From: Chlorella sorokiniana
Taxonomy: Eukaryota; Chlorophyta; Trebouxiophyceae; Chlorellales; Chlorellaceae
Length of the DNA: 64,000 nucleotides
Reading direction: 5' to 3'
NCBI GenBank assembly: GCA_025917655.1
Contig: CP084612.1
Span: 1,178,001 to 1,242,000 of the forward strand
In this document: piece by piece, positions 1 through 9,873 of the stretch
Position numbering within the stretch: the first letter of the stretch is position 1
Layout of the letters: each line of letters starts with the position of its first letter
Position numbers and translations under genes: made by a program
The notes under the pieces: generated by a model
Database searches by the model: none
What the model was told of the DNA's origin: nothing
Seen by the model: only the letters and a program-made list of their open reading frames with translations

Positions 1-137
1 TCCATTTGTTGTGCATATTTAGCGCATGCCTTCATGCAGAGGCATATCAACCCGACTCTGCAGCTCTTGTGTCACGCTCAAGAGCCAGTTCTTCTGCTGC
101 CAGCCATCCTGTGATCTCCGAAGCCTCTCGATCGGCC

Positions 138-1559
138 ATGTCGCCTCTACGATGCCTTCTGATGCTGACGGCAGTGTTGGCAGCCTGCGCGGCTGCCGAT
201 GCCCGGTCGGTGAGTCTGGCATGGCGCATGCATGCGAAACTTGCGGAACCCCTTGAAACCGCCAGAGGAGGCGAAATACACATGCAAATGCATTATCTTA
301 CAATTGTGATCCCTGCGGGGAGTGCGGCGGGCGGCATGCGCAGCTTGCCGCCAGCGCCTGGCGCACGCCTGGCGGTACAGCCCTGCCCCTGAACATAAGC
401 ACCCAGCCACGCAAGGGCATGGATCCTAATGTGTGCTCACGGTAAACTGCCAAGTGCTGCAGGTCTTCCTGCACCAGCGAGCTCTGACGCAGGCGGCCAA
501 CGGCGGCGACAGTGTTTACGGGCCGCTGGTCCACCCTATCACCGACGCCTCCTCCCTGACCAACATCTCGGGCATCTGGGTGGGGATTGGCGAGCAGTTC
601 GATGCAGGCAGGTGCCATCTGCATTGCAATGGTTGCGCAAAGCTTGTCTGCCGCCGACCCTGTTGGATGCCCCGCTAACCAGCCTCGACAGCCGTCAGCA
701 ACATGCCCTCCTCTGCCGGTCCGCTGCAGCTGCGTGGGCCGCGTACTCTGAGGAGAACACCCTGCCCGCCTGTGGCAGCGGCAACTTCACCTACAAGCAC
801 TGGGACGAGACGATGCCCGACAGCGTGGCCATGGCGCCCGGCCCCAACGGCACTGAGCCCGGCACCGCCGTCAACGGCCACGTGTCAAGCACGAGCACCT
901 GGAGTGACGTAAGTAACTGTATAAGTGAGGCTCGCAAAGGATGTGTTGCCCTGTTGCATGCTTGTCGCGCAGCTGGAAGCATGTTCGGCACACCTGTCCC
1001 TCAGTGTTGTGTCTGTCTCGGCCGTGCTGCCAGCTGTGGAGGTGCCGGCACAACGCTGTAAATCCAATGCTGTGGCGCTTGCTGAGTGTGCCTCACCGCC
1101 TCCCCCACACTGCCGCCCTCAGGTCACCTATGACGGCAAGCACCTGCGCTACCGTCGTGCCAGCCGCCCTGATGAGCTCGCCTGCAAGCGCTTCCTGCCG
1201 TACGTGGACCACCGCAACGGCTTTGTGTATGCCAGGTGAGCGGCACCAGCGCGGCATCCTGTATGCACCCTGGCCCTTGCTCCCAACCGGGGAAGCCTGC
1301 AACCATGCGGCGTCCAGCTGTCACGCCTTTGCCCACCTTCCCCTGCTGCAGTTCCATCTCCAAGACCGCCTGGACACAGGTCAACGGCACTGTGGAGACC
1401 ACCGACGCCTCCTGCACCATCGATGAGCCAGAGGAGGCTGGCTGCTACCCGCAGGCCGACGGTTCTGTGCACAGCGTTACGGTGATCACGTACCGCTGCA
1501 TGGGCGGTGTCTGCGGCAGCTATTCCCCTGCAGTAAAGGAAAAGGACGGGGATCATTAG
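138..1559 (+). CDS. Secreted protein of unknown function, tandem copy 1
   Basis: Five exons can be joined in one frame: 138-209, 463-607, 730-908, 1123-1235 and 1352-1559, giving 238 residues. The first exon is a near-perfect signal peptide (MSPLRCLLMLTAVLAA, cleavage likely near ACAAADA). The mature part has several N-glycosylation sequons (NIS, NFT, NGT) and cysteines concentrated in the last exon (SCTIDEPEEAGCYP, YRCMGGVC), so it is probably an extracellular or cell-wall protein. I recognise no domain. Intron 2 must begin with GC rather than GT: only a donor at 608 keeps the frame that matches copy 2. The exons and the whole of intron 1 are highly similar to the gene at 2484-3967, so the pair arose by tandem duplication. 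No TGTAA was seen close after the stop. Confidence 0.75.
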
Positions 1560-2483
1560 ACGCGCGACTGATACGCTTACAACCTCAGCTGGTGCTATGT
1601 GTGTGGGTGCAGCGGGTGCTGCCATGCATTGCAGCCTCATCCGGTATTCCTGATGACACCCGCTTGCCCTGCCCATCCCGTGTGTTAGCTGGAAACCCGA
1701 TTCAATTGCTGTGCCCCCACATCCCCCACCCCCACACCCCAAACACCCGGATTCCCCCTGGCCCACTCCACCACTCACTTTCCTCCTGTGTTGTCCTCGT
1801 GTCCCTTCCCTTCTGAATCCTGTTCAGCCCTGCATTGTCCTTAGTATGAGCGAGGAGATGAAACACGATCGCACAGATTGCAGCACTGGACAGATCAGGG
1901 ATGTATGCGGTGTTGATCTGCGCCTAACACAGCGGGTGCAGTCCCTGCGGCGAGAAGAGCATGGATATGCCCTGCCTTAAATATACTGAGGCAGGCTGGG
2001 CAAAATCTTGCATGTGAACTGCACCAAAGGGCCAGGTAGTGTCTCAGTAACGGCAGCAGCCAGAGTGGCCCTGGAGTGCACACCAGACCACAGGGCGGTG
2101 CGGCACCCAGCGCTGCCATCTCCCTCATGAATCTTGCAAACAAACTCAATGCATCCTTTGGACCTTGCATCCAAGTGATTGCAGCCTTTTGTCAAGCAGG
2201 AAGCACCTGTCGACAGACGTCTGCAATCAGGCAGCGGAATGTGTGCAAGCCATGGCGGAGGGGTAGCTGTGGCATCGGTGCGGCTGCAGCGCGCCAGCCA
2301 GCTGCGTACACACTCCTTACACGATTCTGCATCTGCCTGGGATGTGTGGCGTGGCGTGACGCACACATGCTTGGCACACGCCAGTATCCAGGGACTGTTA
2401 TAAGCAAGATCATCAGCTGTCTTCTCTCTCGCTCCTGCCGTCTCCCGAACCGTCGCTGTGCTCTCAGGACCTCAATAACCATC
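1560..2483. other. Intergenic, 3' flank of copy 1 and promoter of copy 2
   Basis: No coding exon can be supported here. It holds a C-rich, A/C-biased tract near 1710-1770 that resembles the 3' flank of copy 2. The promoter and 5' untranslated region of the second secreted-protein gene should lie in its right half. No TATA box or poly(A) signal stands out. Confidence 0.5.
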
Positions 2484-3967
2484 ATGATGGCCCGTCGTTG
2501 CCTTCTGATGCTGACGGCGATGTTGGCAGCCTGCGCGGCTGCCGATGCCCGGTCGGTGAGTCTGGCATGGCGCATGCGAAACTCGCGCAGCCCCTACAAA
2601 CCTTCAGAGGAGGCAAAATACAATTGCAAATGCAATTTGTCACAATTGTGACCTCCGGGGGAGCACGGGGGTGGCGCGTGCAGATGCCGCCAGCGCCTGG
2701 CGCACGCCTGGCAGTACAAACTCGCCCCCGAACACAGACACCCAGCCACCCAGGGGCATGATGGTCTGCAGTGTGGCAGTGCACAGCATCATGTTGTGCG
2801 CTCACGGGAAACTGCCAAGTGCTGCAGGTCTTCATGCACCAGCGCGCCCTGAGGCAGGCGGCCAACGGCGGCGCGTCTGTGGGCGAGCACCTGGTCCACC
2901 CCATCACCGACGCCTCCTCCCTGACCAACATCTCAGGCGTCTGGGTGGGGATCGGCGACCAGTACGACGCAGGTGACGATATTTGAGGATGCGTGCCAAG
3001 GGTGCAATGGAAATGCTGGTGCTGCTGGTCATCGTTTGCCAGCCTCACCCACCCACTGTTTGCGCCCGACCCCGCTGCAGCCGTGTGGGCCGCGTACTTT
3101 GAGGAGAACACCCTGCCCGCCTGCGGCGACGGCAAGAACTTCACCTACAAGCACTGGGACGAGACGCTGCCCGACAGCGTGGCGGTGGCGCCCGGCCCCA
3201 ACAACACCGAGCCCGGCACCGGCATCAACGGTCACGAGGACGGCACCTACCTGTGGGACGAGGTGCGTGCGTGCGGACACAAGCCATTCGTTTTCAATGT
3301 GCCAGGGTCATGCCAGCGCCTGCCGCTAGCCACGCACAAATTTATCACCGGGTTTCACCCTGACCTGTGCCAAGCGCGGTCGCCCCAGCTGCCTCGCTGA
3401 GCTGCCCGGTCACCTTCCCTGTCTCCTTTGTCTCCTCCACTACAGGTCTCCTTTGACGGCAAGTACCTGCGCTACCGCCCGACTATGCCCCTGAGGAGCT
3501 CTCCTGCGTGCGCTTCCTGCCCTACGTGGACCACCGCAACGGCTTTGTGTATGCCAGGTGATGCCATACAGCAGGAGCCGCAGCGCAGGGGGCAGGTGCT
3601 CAGCTGGACAGCCAAGCTCAGCTGGAGTGCTGCGTGTCTGGCACTTGCAGCAGGGCGTGCTGCAAGCTGGCTAGCTTGTAGATGTTGCTGTCTTTCTGCC
3701 GCTGTGCTGTCGGTCCTTGCCCGCCCTGACCTTCCATCCCGACCATGATCCGCCTGCTGCAGCGCCATCTACAAGACCGCCTGGAAGGAGGTCAACGGCA
3801 CCGTGGAGACCACCGACGCCTCCTGCACCATCGATGAGCCAGAGGAGGCTGGCTGCTACCCGCAGGCCGACGGCTCTGTGCACAGCGTGTCGCTGACCAC
3901 GTACCGCTGTGCGGCGGGCGTCTGCGCCAGCTTCTCCCCCGCCGTCCTGGAGAAGCTTGCCGAGTGA
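2484..3967 (+). CDS. Secreted protein of unknown function, tandem copy 2
   Basis: Same five-exon design as the upstream copy: 2484-2555, 2828-2972, 3081-3262, 3446-3557, 3763-3967. It opens with a signal peptide (MMARRCLLMLTAMLAA) and keeps the sequons and the C-terminal cysteine pattern (SCTIDEPEEAGCYP, YRCAAGVC). Intron 2 here uses a normal GT donor at 2973. Exon 4 is 112 nt against 113 nt in copy 1: between the conserved Tyr codon and the GAGCTC motif there are 20 bases instead of 21. One base is missing around 3475-3484 and the reading frame breaks inside exon 4 while both ends of the exon stay conserved. This is either a consensus error (see the findings) or a recently disabled copy. Function unknown. 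Confidence 0.7.
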
Positions 3968-4224
3968 TGCGGTGCACCCGAACAGCTGCAGATCGCATGG
4001 GTGTGTGTCCCAGCTATTGCAAGTGCTGCCACACCTGTTGCCACAGGCTGCTACCGCTCCGCAGTTGTGGGGCAGCCACGAACAATCCCCGTGCCCCCCT
4101 CCATCCCCCCCCCACACCCCACCCATTGCCCTCCTGCCGTCCCCTCCCGTGAGAGTATTCAAGTTTTCCACATTACAGGAGAACCCATGTCCCCTTCCCA
4201 TATCCACTCAAGTTTTTCCACGTG

Positions 4225-4229
4225 TTACA
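4225..4229 (-). terminator. Candidate poly(A) signal TGTAA for the monooxygenase
   Basis: TTACA on the plus strand, about 160 nt beyond the stop at 4389. A second one lies at 4173-4177. Confidence 0.45.
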
Positions 4230-4286
4230 TCTTTTGGCCTTTGCACCAGTGAGGAGAGAGGTGACAGTTTCCGGTGACTGTGCACT

Positions 4287-4291
4287 TGTAA
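4287..4291 (+). terminator. Candidate poly(A) signal TGTAA for secreted copy 2
   Basis: TGTAA about 320 nt after the stop at 3967. It lies beyond the opposing gene's signal, so the two convergent 3' ends would overlap. Confidence 0.4.
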
Positions 4292-4388
4292 GCAAAGAAG
4301 GCCACGGGGCAAACACACTAGGGAGGCGTTGCAAGCAGTCGGACATGAAAGCAATGCACCTTCCACCATCCTTAACCGGCGGCTGTCG

Positions 4389-6869
4389 TCAGGCTGCCGC
4401 CACACCGCCGGTCGGGCTGAGGGGCTCAAAGGTGCGCAGCCACACCCCCAGCCTGTGGTTCTCCAGATGCTCCTGCAGCCAGCCCAAGCGGAGCACAGAT
4501 ACAGATGGGGCGGCGCGAGCGGTCGCAGGGCAGCATACGGCAGAGGAGCGGCAGCTGTAGATTGCCGCGGTGTGCACGCCTGTCAAGGTCTGCACAGGCA
4601 CCTACCTGGGGGCGGGCCTCCGCCGCGGAACTCATCAAACAGGGCCAAGCTCTTGCGGTGCACCACCTCCATCTGCTGTGTGGTACATGTAACAAATGCA
4701 GCATTTCAATCCCGCATTGAAGGAGGCGGGCAAGCGTTTCCCAGAATGCGTCGTCTACGTTGAGCTGACGCCAGCTGGCGCTGCCCACCTGCGGCTGGCG
4801 GTGCGACTCGTACGCCCGCAGCGCCTCGGGGGTGGGGCCGTGCTGGCCTGCGGCAGGGAGAGCAGTGGCCGAGCCTCAGCACTTGTGCCGCTGTGCCAGG
4901 CGCGCAGCCACCGGCAGGCTCACCGATTGCCCTGCCCAGCGCCACGGCGTCCTCAAAGCACTGGCTGGTGCCTTGCGACAGCAGGGGCGTTGCCAGGTGG
5001 GCAGCGTCGCCAGCCAGCGCCACGCGGCCGCGACCCCACACCTGCAGCAGGGACGGAGCAGTGGGCAGGGAGTGGGAGGGGATGCCTGTGGGAGGGCATG
5101 GGTCGGGTGGGTGCGGGGGGTTGAGGGCAGCGCGGGGCAGGACAGGCGCTGTCCTTTGGTTTCAAACGCAGCATTCCTGGCCCACAACCTCGCAGCCGCA
5201 CCCTGCAGGCGTCTGGGTGGCGATACAGCTGGGGATGCTCGGTGATTGCCATGGGATCGGTGGCCTCCACCATGCTCCGCACCTGCACGACGTCATCGCA
5301 TCGGTGCCGCAGCGAAAGACTGGCAGCTGCGAGTTGCATGAGGGCCATTGCCAGTTGGAACAGGACACGCTCAACAGGATGAGGATGTCGGCGGGTGCCC
5401 CGCAGCGCCTGTCGGCCCCCTCACCCGAGAGCACCAGCCCTCCAGGGCCCCAAGCGCCCGCAGCTTGCGTGCCTGGCCCTGCTCTCGACGGGAAAGCGCG
5501 TCCTGCGTGTACATGGCTCGGGTGCCGCCAATCTCCTCCAGCCGCTCGGCTGGCCAGGGAATGAAGGCCTGGCAGGGGAGGCGTGGCAGGGGAGGCGGGG
5601 TGCACGCAGGCATCAAGGAGCAGCCGCAGCAGCTTGACGGGGTCCAGGCAAGGTTGGGGAGGACGCGGCGGGTCTCGATGCGCCTAGCCACCTGCCAGCC
5701 CACGTTTTCGCCATGCAGCGGGAAGGAAAGCACCATGGCCGGCGGCACCCAAAAATGCAGTAGCTGCCGGGCTCCTGCGGCCCCCAGTCGGGTCGCGGCA
5801 GCACTGCACGCCAGATGGCGGTGCCTGCACGACGGGAACGTCGCGGCACTTGGCGCAGATCAGGAGCCAATAACCTGGCCAAGGACACAACGCCGCCCTA
5901 AGCGGAAGCTCAGCTACCTGCAAACGTGGGTGGGTCGTCGCCCAGCAGCTGCGCCCGCACCGCCGACTGGCCGCCGTCGCAGCCCACCAGCAGGCTGGCG
6001 GCCAGGGGCGGGCGGTCGCCGTGGAAGCGCAGCGTCACGCCCTGGGGGCCCTCCTCGTAGCCCTCGACAGCGGCTTGCTGGTGCAGGATGCCGGGGGAGG
6101 TGGGCGGCCAGGGTGGACTGCGGGCAAAGGAGGCCAACATTGTGGGGCTGGGCGCCTGGCCGCGCCTGCAGCTGTCTCTATCCCCAGCAGGATCCCTTCA
6201 GCGCCACCTGCAGCTCGTGCCAGGCGCAGGCCACGGGGCCAGGCCGGAGTGGCGCAGCGTGAACTGGGTGCGGCTGTCCTCGCCCTCCTCTCGGCGTCAG
6301 CAGCGAGCCGTCGGCCCGGAAGTGCCTGCAAGGCCGGGCAGACCAGCGGGCAGACACCGAAGATGAGCGGGCAGGCGCCAGCGGTCAAGCGTGGGTCTCA
6401 AGCTACCAGGCCGCGTCAAACTGCTCCACCGCGGCTTGGCGCGCTTGCATTGCCGATGTGCCCGTCAAGAATTGGCATGCAGGCGGCCAGCAAGGAGCAC
6501 GCTCACAAGCGGGGGCCCAGCAGGCAGTGGATGCCCTGCACGGCTGCCAGCAGCTGCGGGCTGATGGCTTCCAGGGCCCGGAGGCCGTTGGCTTGGACCC
6601 CGACGACGGCGCCGCGGGGCGCAGCACAGAGCGCTCCAACACCTGCACCCTGAGGCTGGGGCTGCAAGGCGCGGCAGGAGGGGCATGTACTGCTCGGTGT
6701 ACTTGCACTGGCACCAATGAGCGCTCGAGTGCAGCAGTTGGGTGCTCTGAGGGAAGCGCCCACGTGGGGGACCCAACCCTGCCCACCTTGCACACCTGGC
6801 AGCCAAGATGGCGGCGGCAGCAGCCAGCCCGCCGGGCCCACCACCAATCACTGCCACGTCCACATGCTC
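4389..6869 (-). CDS. Class A FAD-dependent monooxygenase
   Basis: A multi-exon flavoprotein monooxygenase of the zeaxanthin epoxidase/salicylate hydroxylase/UbiH type. All three family signatures are present: the dinucleotide fold VAVIGGGPGGLAAA (about 6800-6860), the DG motif VGCDGGQSAVR (about 5955-5990) and the GD motif RVALAGDAAHLATP (about 4985-5035). Between them are VQVLERS, WHELQVALKG, IWRAVLPRPDWG and an ITEHPQLYRHP segment typical of the fold. It should use NAD(P)H and O2 to hydroxylate or epoxidise a substrate that cannot be named from sequence. The first supported exon begins at an acceptor at 6869, so the true start, and any targeting peptide, lie upstream in about 6900-7300 and were not resolved. 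Several exons need single-base corrections at C or G runs (near 5748, 6093, 6616). All domains are intact, so I do not call it a pseudogene. A truncated relative lies at 9140-9429. Confidence 0.72.
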
Positions 6870-7289
6870 CTGGCATGGCAGGGGGCCTTGGGGGAGGGTT
6901 CATAGAGACAAGAGGGCAAGTTTGACGCAGCCTACTCAGCTCCCAAAGGCTGTAGCGGCACCAACTGCCGCCGCATGCTGGTACCTCCCTGCGCGCTGGT
7001 CCATGCCTGGATCTTGCTGCAAGGCAGGGCCCGCTACGCACCTTGGACGCGCTGTCAGAGCTGCAGGGGGCCATGGAGCGGGTACTCGGCCCTGGGCGCC
7101 GGCAGGTGCCATGGGAGGGGGCAGGGCAGGCTGTAAGGGAGGCCTTGTGAGGGGAAGAGACTGACACATGCATGGCATGCGCTCCACGGTGTTTGTGAAG
7201 CCCAGAAACACGGCTGCCCTGGCCCGGGGTCCTGCATATGGGCAATGCGTACCAGCTTCTGCTGGCAGCACGGCGCTTGTAAAGCAAAA

Positions 7290-7303
7290 TTACAACATTT
7301 ACA
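7290..7303 (-). terminator. Poly(A) signals (two TGTAA) for RCCR1
   Basis: Two TTACA words on the plus strand at 7290-7294 and 7299-7303, about 105-115 nt past the RCCR1 stop: a good distance for the algal TGTAA signal. Confidence 0.55.
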
Positions 7304-7405
7304 TTCGTAGCAGCGCCTGAATGAATGCAAGGATCAATTGATAGCATGCCCTCGTGCATCAATCAGCGGGCTGGCAGGGGCAGCTGCGCAGCCCAGCCCT
7401 ACGGG

Positions 7406-8796
7406 CTACGCAAAGCTGCGGGGCGGCAGGTCCAGGCAGCCGTGCATCGCGGCCAGCAGCCGGTTGACGGCCTCCGAGCCAAACAGCGCCGCGGCCATGG
7501 GGTTGCCCGGATCATCGATCATCGCTGTGTGTGTGTGGGGGGGGGGGGGCGGGGGCGGGGGCAGAATCATGCGACTGCGGCGCTGCACCACCAGGGGCAA
7601 CTCGGGCTACGCAGCATTTCCAATGATCCACCCCCAGCCAGCCCGCTTTTGCATGTGGTGGGCTACTACTGGCTCGCCCGGAGGGGCTGCTGCTGCAGTC
7701 CAGTCCCTGGCACCGAGGTCACTCACACTTGACGTACCGCGCGTCGTACCACTGCACCGTCTCCGCGTCTGGCAGGCCGCCGCCGCCCACCGCCTCCCGC
7801 TGGCCCTGCGCCACCAGGGCCGCCCACAGCTGCGCCAGCTCAGCGGCTGTCTGGCGGGTCAGCTCCAGATTGTCCTGGGGGAAGCGCAGGGGGTGCAGAG
7901 CCGAGTCACAGCGGCTACAGAATCACGCTTTCGCATGCTCCGCCCTGCGCAACGTACGGTGCACGCTGTATCATGGGTTCCCGCCACACACCGGCAAAAC
8001 CTCGCATGAACACACCTCTGTCGCATCAAAGGTGTAGGCCAGCGCCGCGCTGAGCACCGGCTTCATGCACAGCTCCGGCGACTGGTAATGGCGCCAGCCA
8101 GGCCGCTGCAGCGCCTCGTTGTACAGGTCGTTGTATGCACGGCGGGTGCCTGGTGGCGCGCTGCCCATGTACCGCTGCGTGTACTCCTCGTCCAGCACCC
8201 AGTCGCGGCGGCACAGCAGGCCCGCACAGAAGAAGACCTGCGGCGGCAGGCGCGGCCGCCGTAGCCCGCATGCGCATGCACCGCTGGGAATGCGCGGCAG
8301 CAAGCGCTGCGCCACGCCCGGCTGCCCCGTGCACTGCTGGGCCCGCCCCGCATGCGCGGCTGCCGAGGCGCACCTGGCCCCCCGCCAGCGTTTGCTCCAG
8401 CATGAGGTGCGGCACGTCGCTGCAGGCGGCGGCAAATCCGGTCACTGTAGTGCCGCCAAAGCCCTTTGAGGAGGAGGCCAGGGTGGCGGCGGACAGCCAG
8501 CGCACGCCCGGGCCGCTGAAAGCACGCGCTGCCGCCGCGGACGTGCCGTCTGCCGACTCCACCTGCAGCTGGCCGCTGGGGGCAGCAGAGCCCACGGCCG
8601 CCGGCGCCAGCCCCAGCTGCGCAGTCAGCTGCCCCACTACGGCCAACTGGCTCTTCCGCAAAGCATGGAACACTGAACTGGAGCTCTCCAGCTGCTGCAA
8701 AGCCTTGGGGCCTTCCTCCTCGGTGGCGACGGCGAAGGGAGCCACGCGGAAGCGGCGGCGGCGGGGAAACAGCGGGGGCGCCCGACAGCCGTGCAT
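7406..8796 (-). CDS. RCCR: Red chlorophyll catabolite reductase, copy 1
   Basis: Four exons (8374-8796, 8016-8237, 7727-7874, 7406-7524) join cleanly into 303 residues, normal for precursor RCCR. The N-terminus MHGCRAPPLFPRRRRFRVAP looks like a plastid transit peptide. RCCR hallmarks are present: GVRWLSAATL, TVTGFAAACSDVPHLMLEQ, RRDWVLDEEYTQRYMG, WRHYQSPELC and ALAYTFDATE. The Glu of PHLMLE and the Asp of TFDA fall where Arabidopsis RCCR has the substrate-contacting Glu154 and Asp291. The plant family reduces the C20/C1 double bond of red chlorophyll catabolite, made by PAO, using ferredoxin. The exon 3-4 junction regenerates a Ser codon with donor GTGAGT. Two PAO-like and two more RCCR genes lie in the next 22 kb. 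No frame correction is needed. Confidence 0.92.
7526..7561 (-). repeat. TG/G-run low-complexity tract in RCCR1 intron 3
   Basis: A (TG)n stretch passes into a run of G, then CGGGGG and CGGGG, on the plus strand, immediately upstream of the last RCCR1 exon. On the coding strand it is a C-rich polypyrimidine-like tract in front of the acceptor. The plus strand could form a G-quadruplex. Confidence 0.7.
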
Positions 8797-9139
8797 GCTG
8801 CCCCGCGCAGGGCCGCATCACTACTGCCGTCCTGGCGGCCATTGAGGGCCAGCTGCCTGCGCCGCAAGCCTTGGGCGTCGATCGAAGTCCCACGGGCTGC
8901 CGGGCGTGCAGGTGTGTCAGCTTCATGCCAGTCGGTCAAAACTAACCACAAGTCGTTAATGGCCCAGCTCCGTGTTGTATTCATGGGTGGGGCATGTCGG
9001 AGAACACATGAAACTGCGCGCGCGCATTTTCACCTCTGACAATTGAGCATCCCCTTGCGCTGTAATCCCAAAACTAATACTGATCGTTTTTATCGGCGGC
9101 GCTAATGCTGCAAGCCGAGGACCTCCCGTCCATCGGAAG

Positions 9140-9429
9140 AAGTCTTGAGGGACTTGACAACCCCTGCTGGCGCAGGATGTAGGGGGGGAGGTGGGCGGCC
9201 AGGGTCGACTGCGGGCGCAAGGGGGACCAGCTTTGTGGGTGTGGGGTGCCTGGCACTGCCTGAATCGTCTGCTTCCCTGGCAAAACCCCTGCAGGGCCCT
9301 GCAACGCCACCTGCAGCTCGTGCCAGGCGGCGGCCACCGGGGCCAAGCCGCAGTGGCCCAGCGCAAACTCTTCCCGGCGGTCTGCGCCGTCATCCGCGCT
9401 GAGAAGGGAGCCATCGGCAAAGCAGTGCC
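9140..9429 (-). pseudogene. Truncated copy of the FAD monooxygenase
   Basis: Two pieces match internal exons of the gene at 4389-6869 in order. The first, from an acceptor at 9429, encodes FADGSLLS, then FALGHCGLAPV and AAWHELQVALQG. The second, about 9160-9215, encodes STLAAHLPPYILRQQG. The intron between them resembles the parental one. The Rossmann exon, DG motif and GD motif exons are absent on both sides, and no start or stop context suits a gene. It sits just upstream of RCCR1, while the full gene sits just downstream, so it probably remains from a duplicated monooxygenase-RCCR block. It could alternatively be a surviving part of a gene whose other exons lie outside recognisable sequence. 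Confidence 0.6.
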
Positions 9430-9541
9430 CTGCAGGGGAAGGCACTTTCCAGCAAGGGGCTGCACTCCCGCCCCGCAGACGCCCTTGGCCCTCGACCCGA
9501 CGCCGGCATCCGCTGCAGGCGTTGATGGGCAAAACATCCTC

Positions 9542-9546
9542 TTACA
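9542..9546 (-). terminator. Candidate poly(A) signal TGTAA for PAO-like gene 1
   Basis: TTACA on the plus strand, about 330 nt past the stop at 9874. Confidence 0.4.
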
Positions 9547-9873
9547 AAGCTACAGTACATGGCCTAGAAATACAGGAAGGATACAGCTAAATTCACAGGA
9601 TCAACTCAGGGGCGCAGTGCATCAGCAGAAAACTGAAAGATGCGGGTCGAGTGGAGGTACAGGCAGGACGGGTCGCGCCACATCGGCATGGGCGCAAAAA
9701 ACACAGTGGTCCAATCGACAGCTCGCACACTACAACAGGCGTACAAGCAAGCTTGGGTGCGTGAGTTCTATCAGCCAGGGCTCAGGGATTCCAGAGGTAC
9801 ATTCTGTACCATCTTCTTGCGGCGAGCACCAAAAGAAGCCGCCGTGCAGGTCGTGCAGGTGACCAGCACCGCC

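Larger units (their letters stand above)
138..3967 (+). repeat. Tandem gene duplication (about 2.4 kb unit)
   Basis: Two units in direct orientation, about 138-1800 and 2484-4150, share exon sizes, splice phases and long stretches of sequence. Intron 1 is as well conserved as the exons (both carry GCAAATGCA-type and ACAATTGTGA blocks and a shared block ending in GGCGCACGCCTGG). Introns 2-4 have largely diverged. Both 3' flanks contain similar C-rich tracts. Confidence 0.8.

Noticed and set aside
4389-6869. The monooxygenase as a pseudogene
   Set aside because: It has several frame breaks, but all sit at C/G runs like those in essential genes of the window, and every domain motif is intact.
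6403-7362. A 319-codon open frame on the minus strand
   Set aside because: It is a chance frame over the first exons and upstream region of the monooxygenase, with no start context or family resemblance apart from a few shifted stretches.
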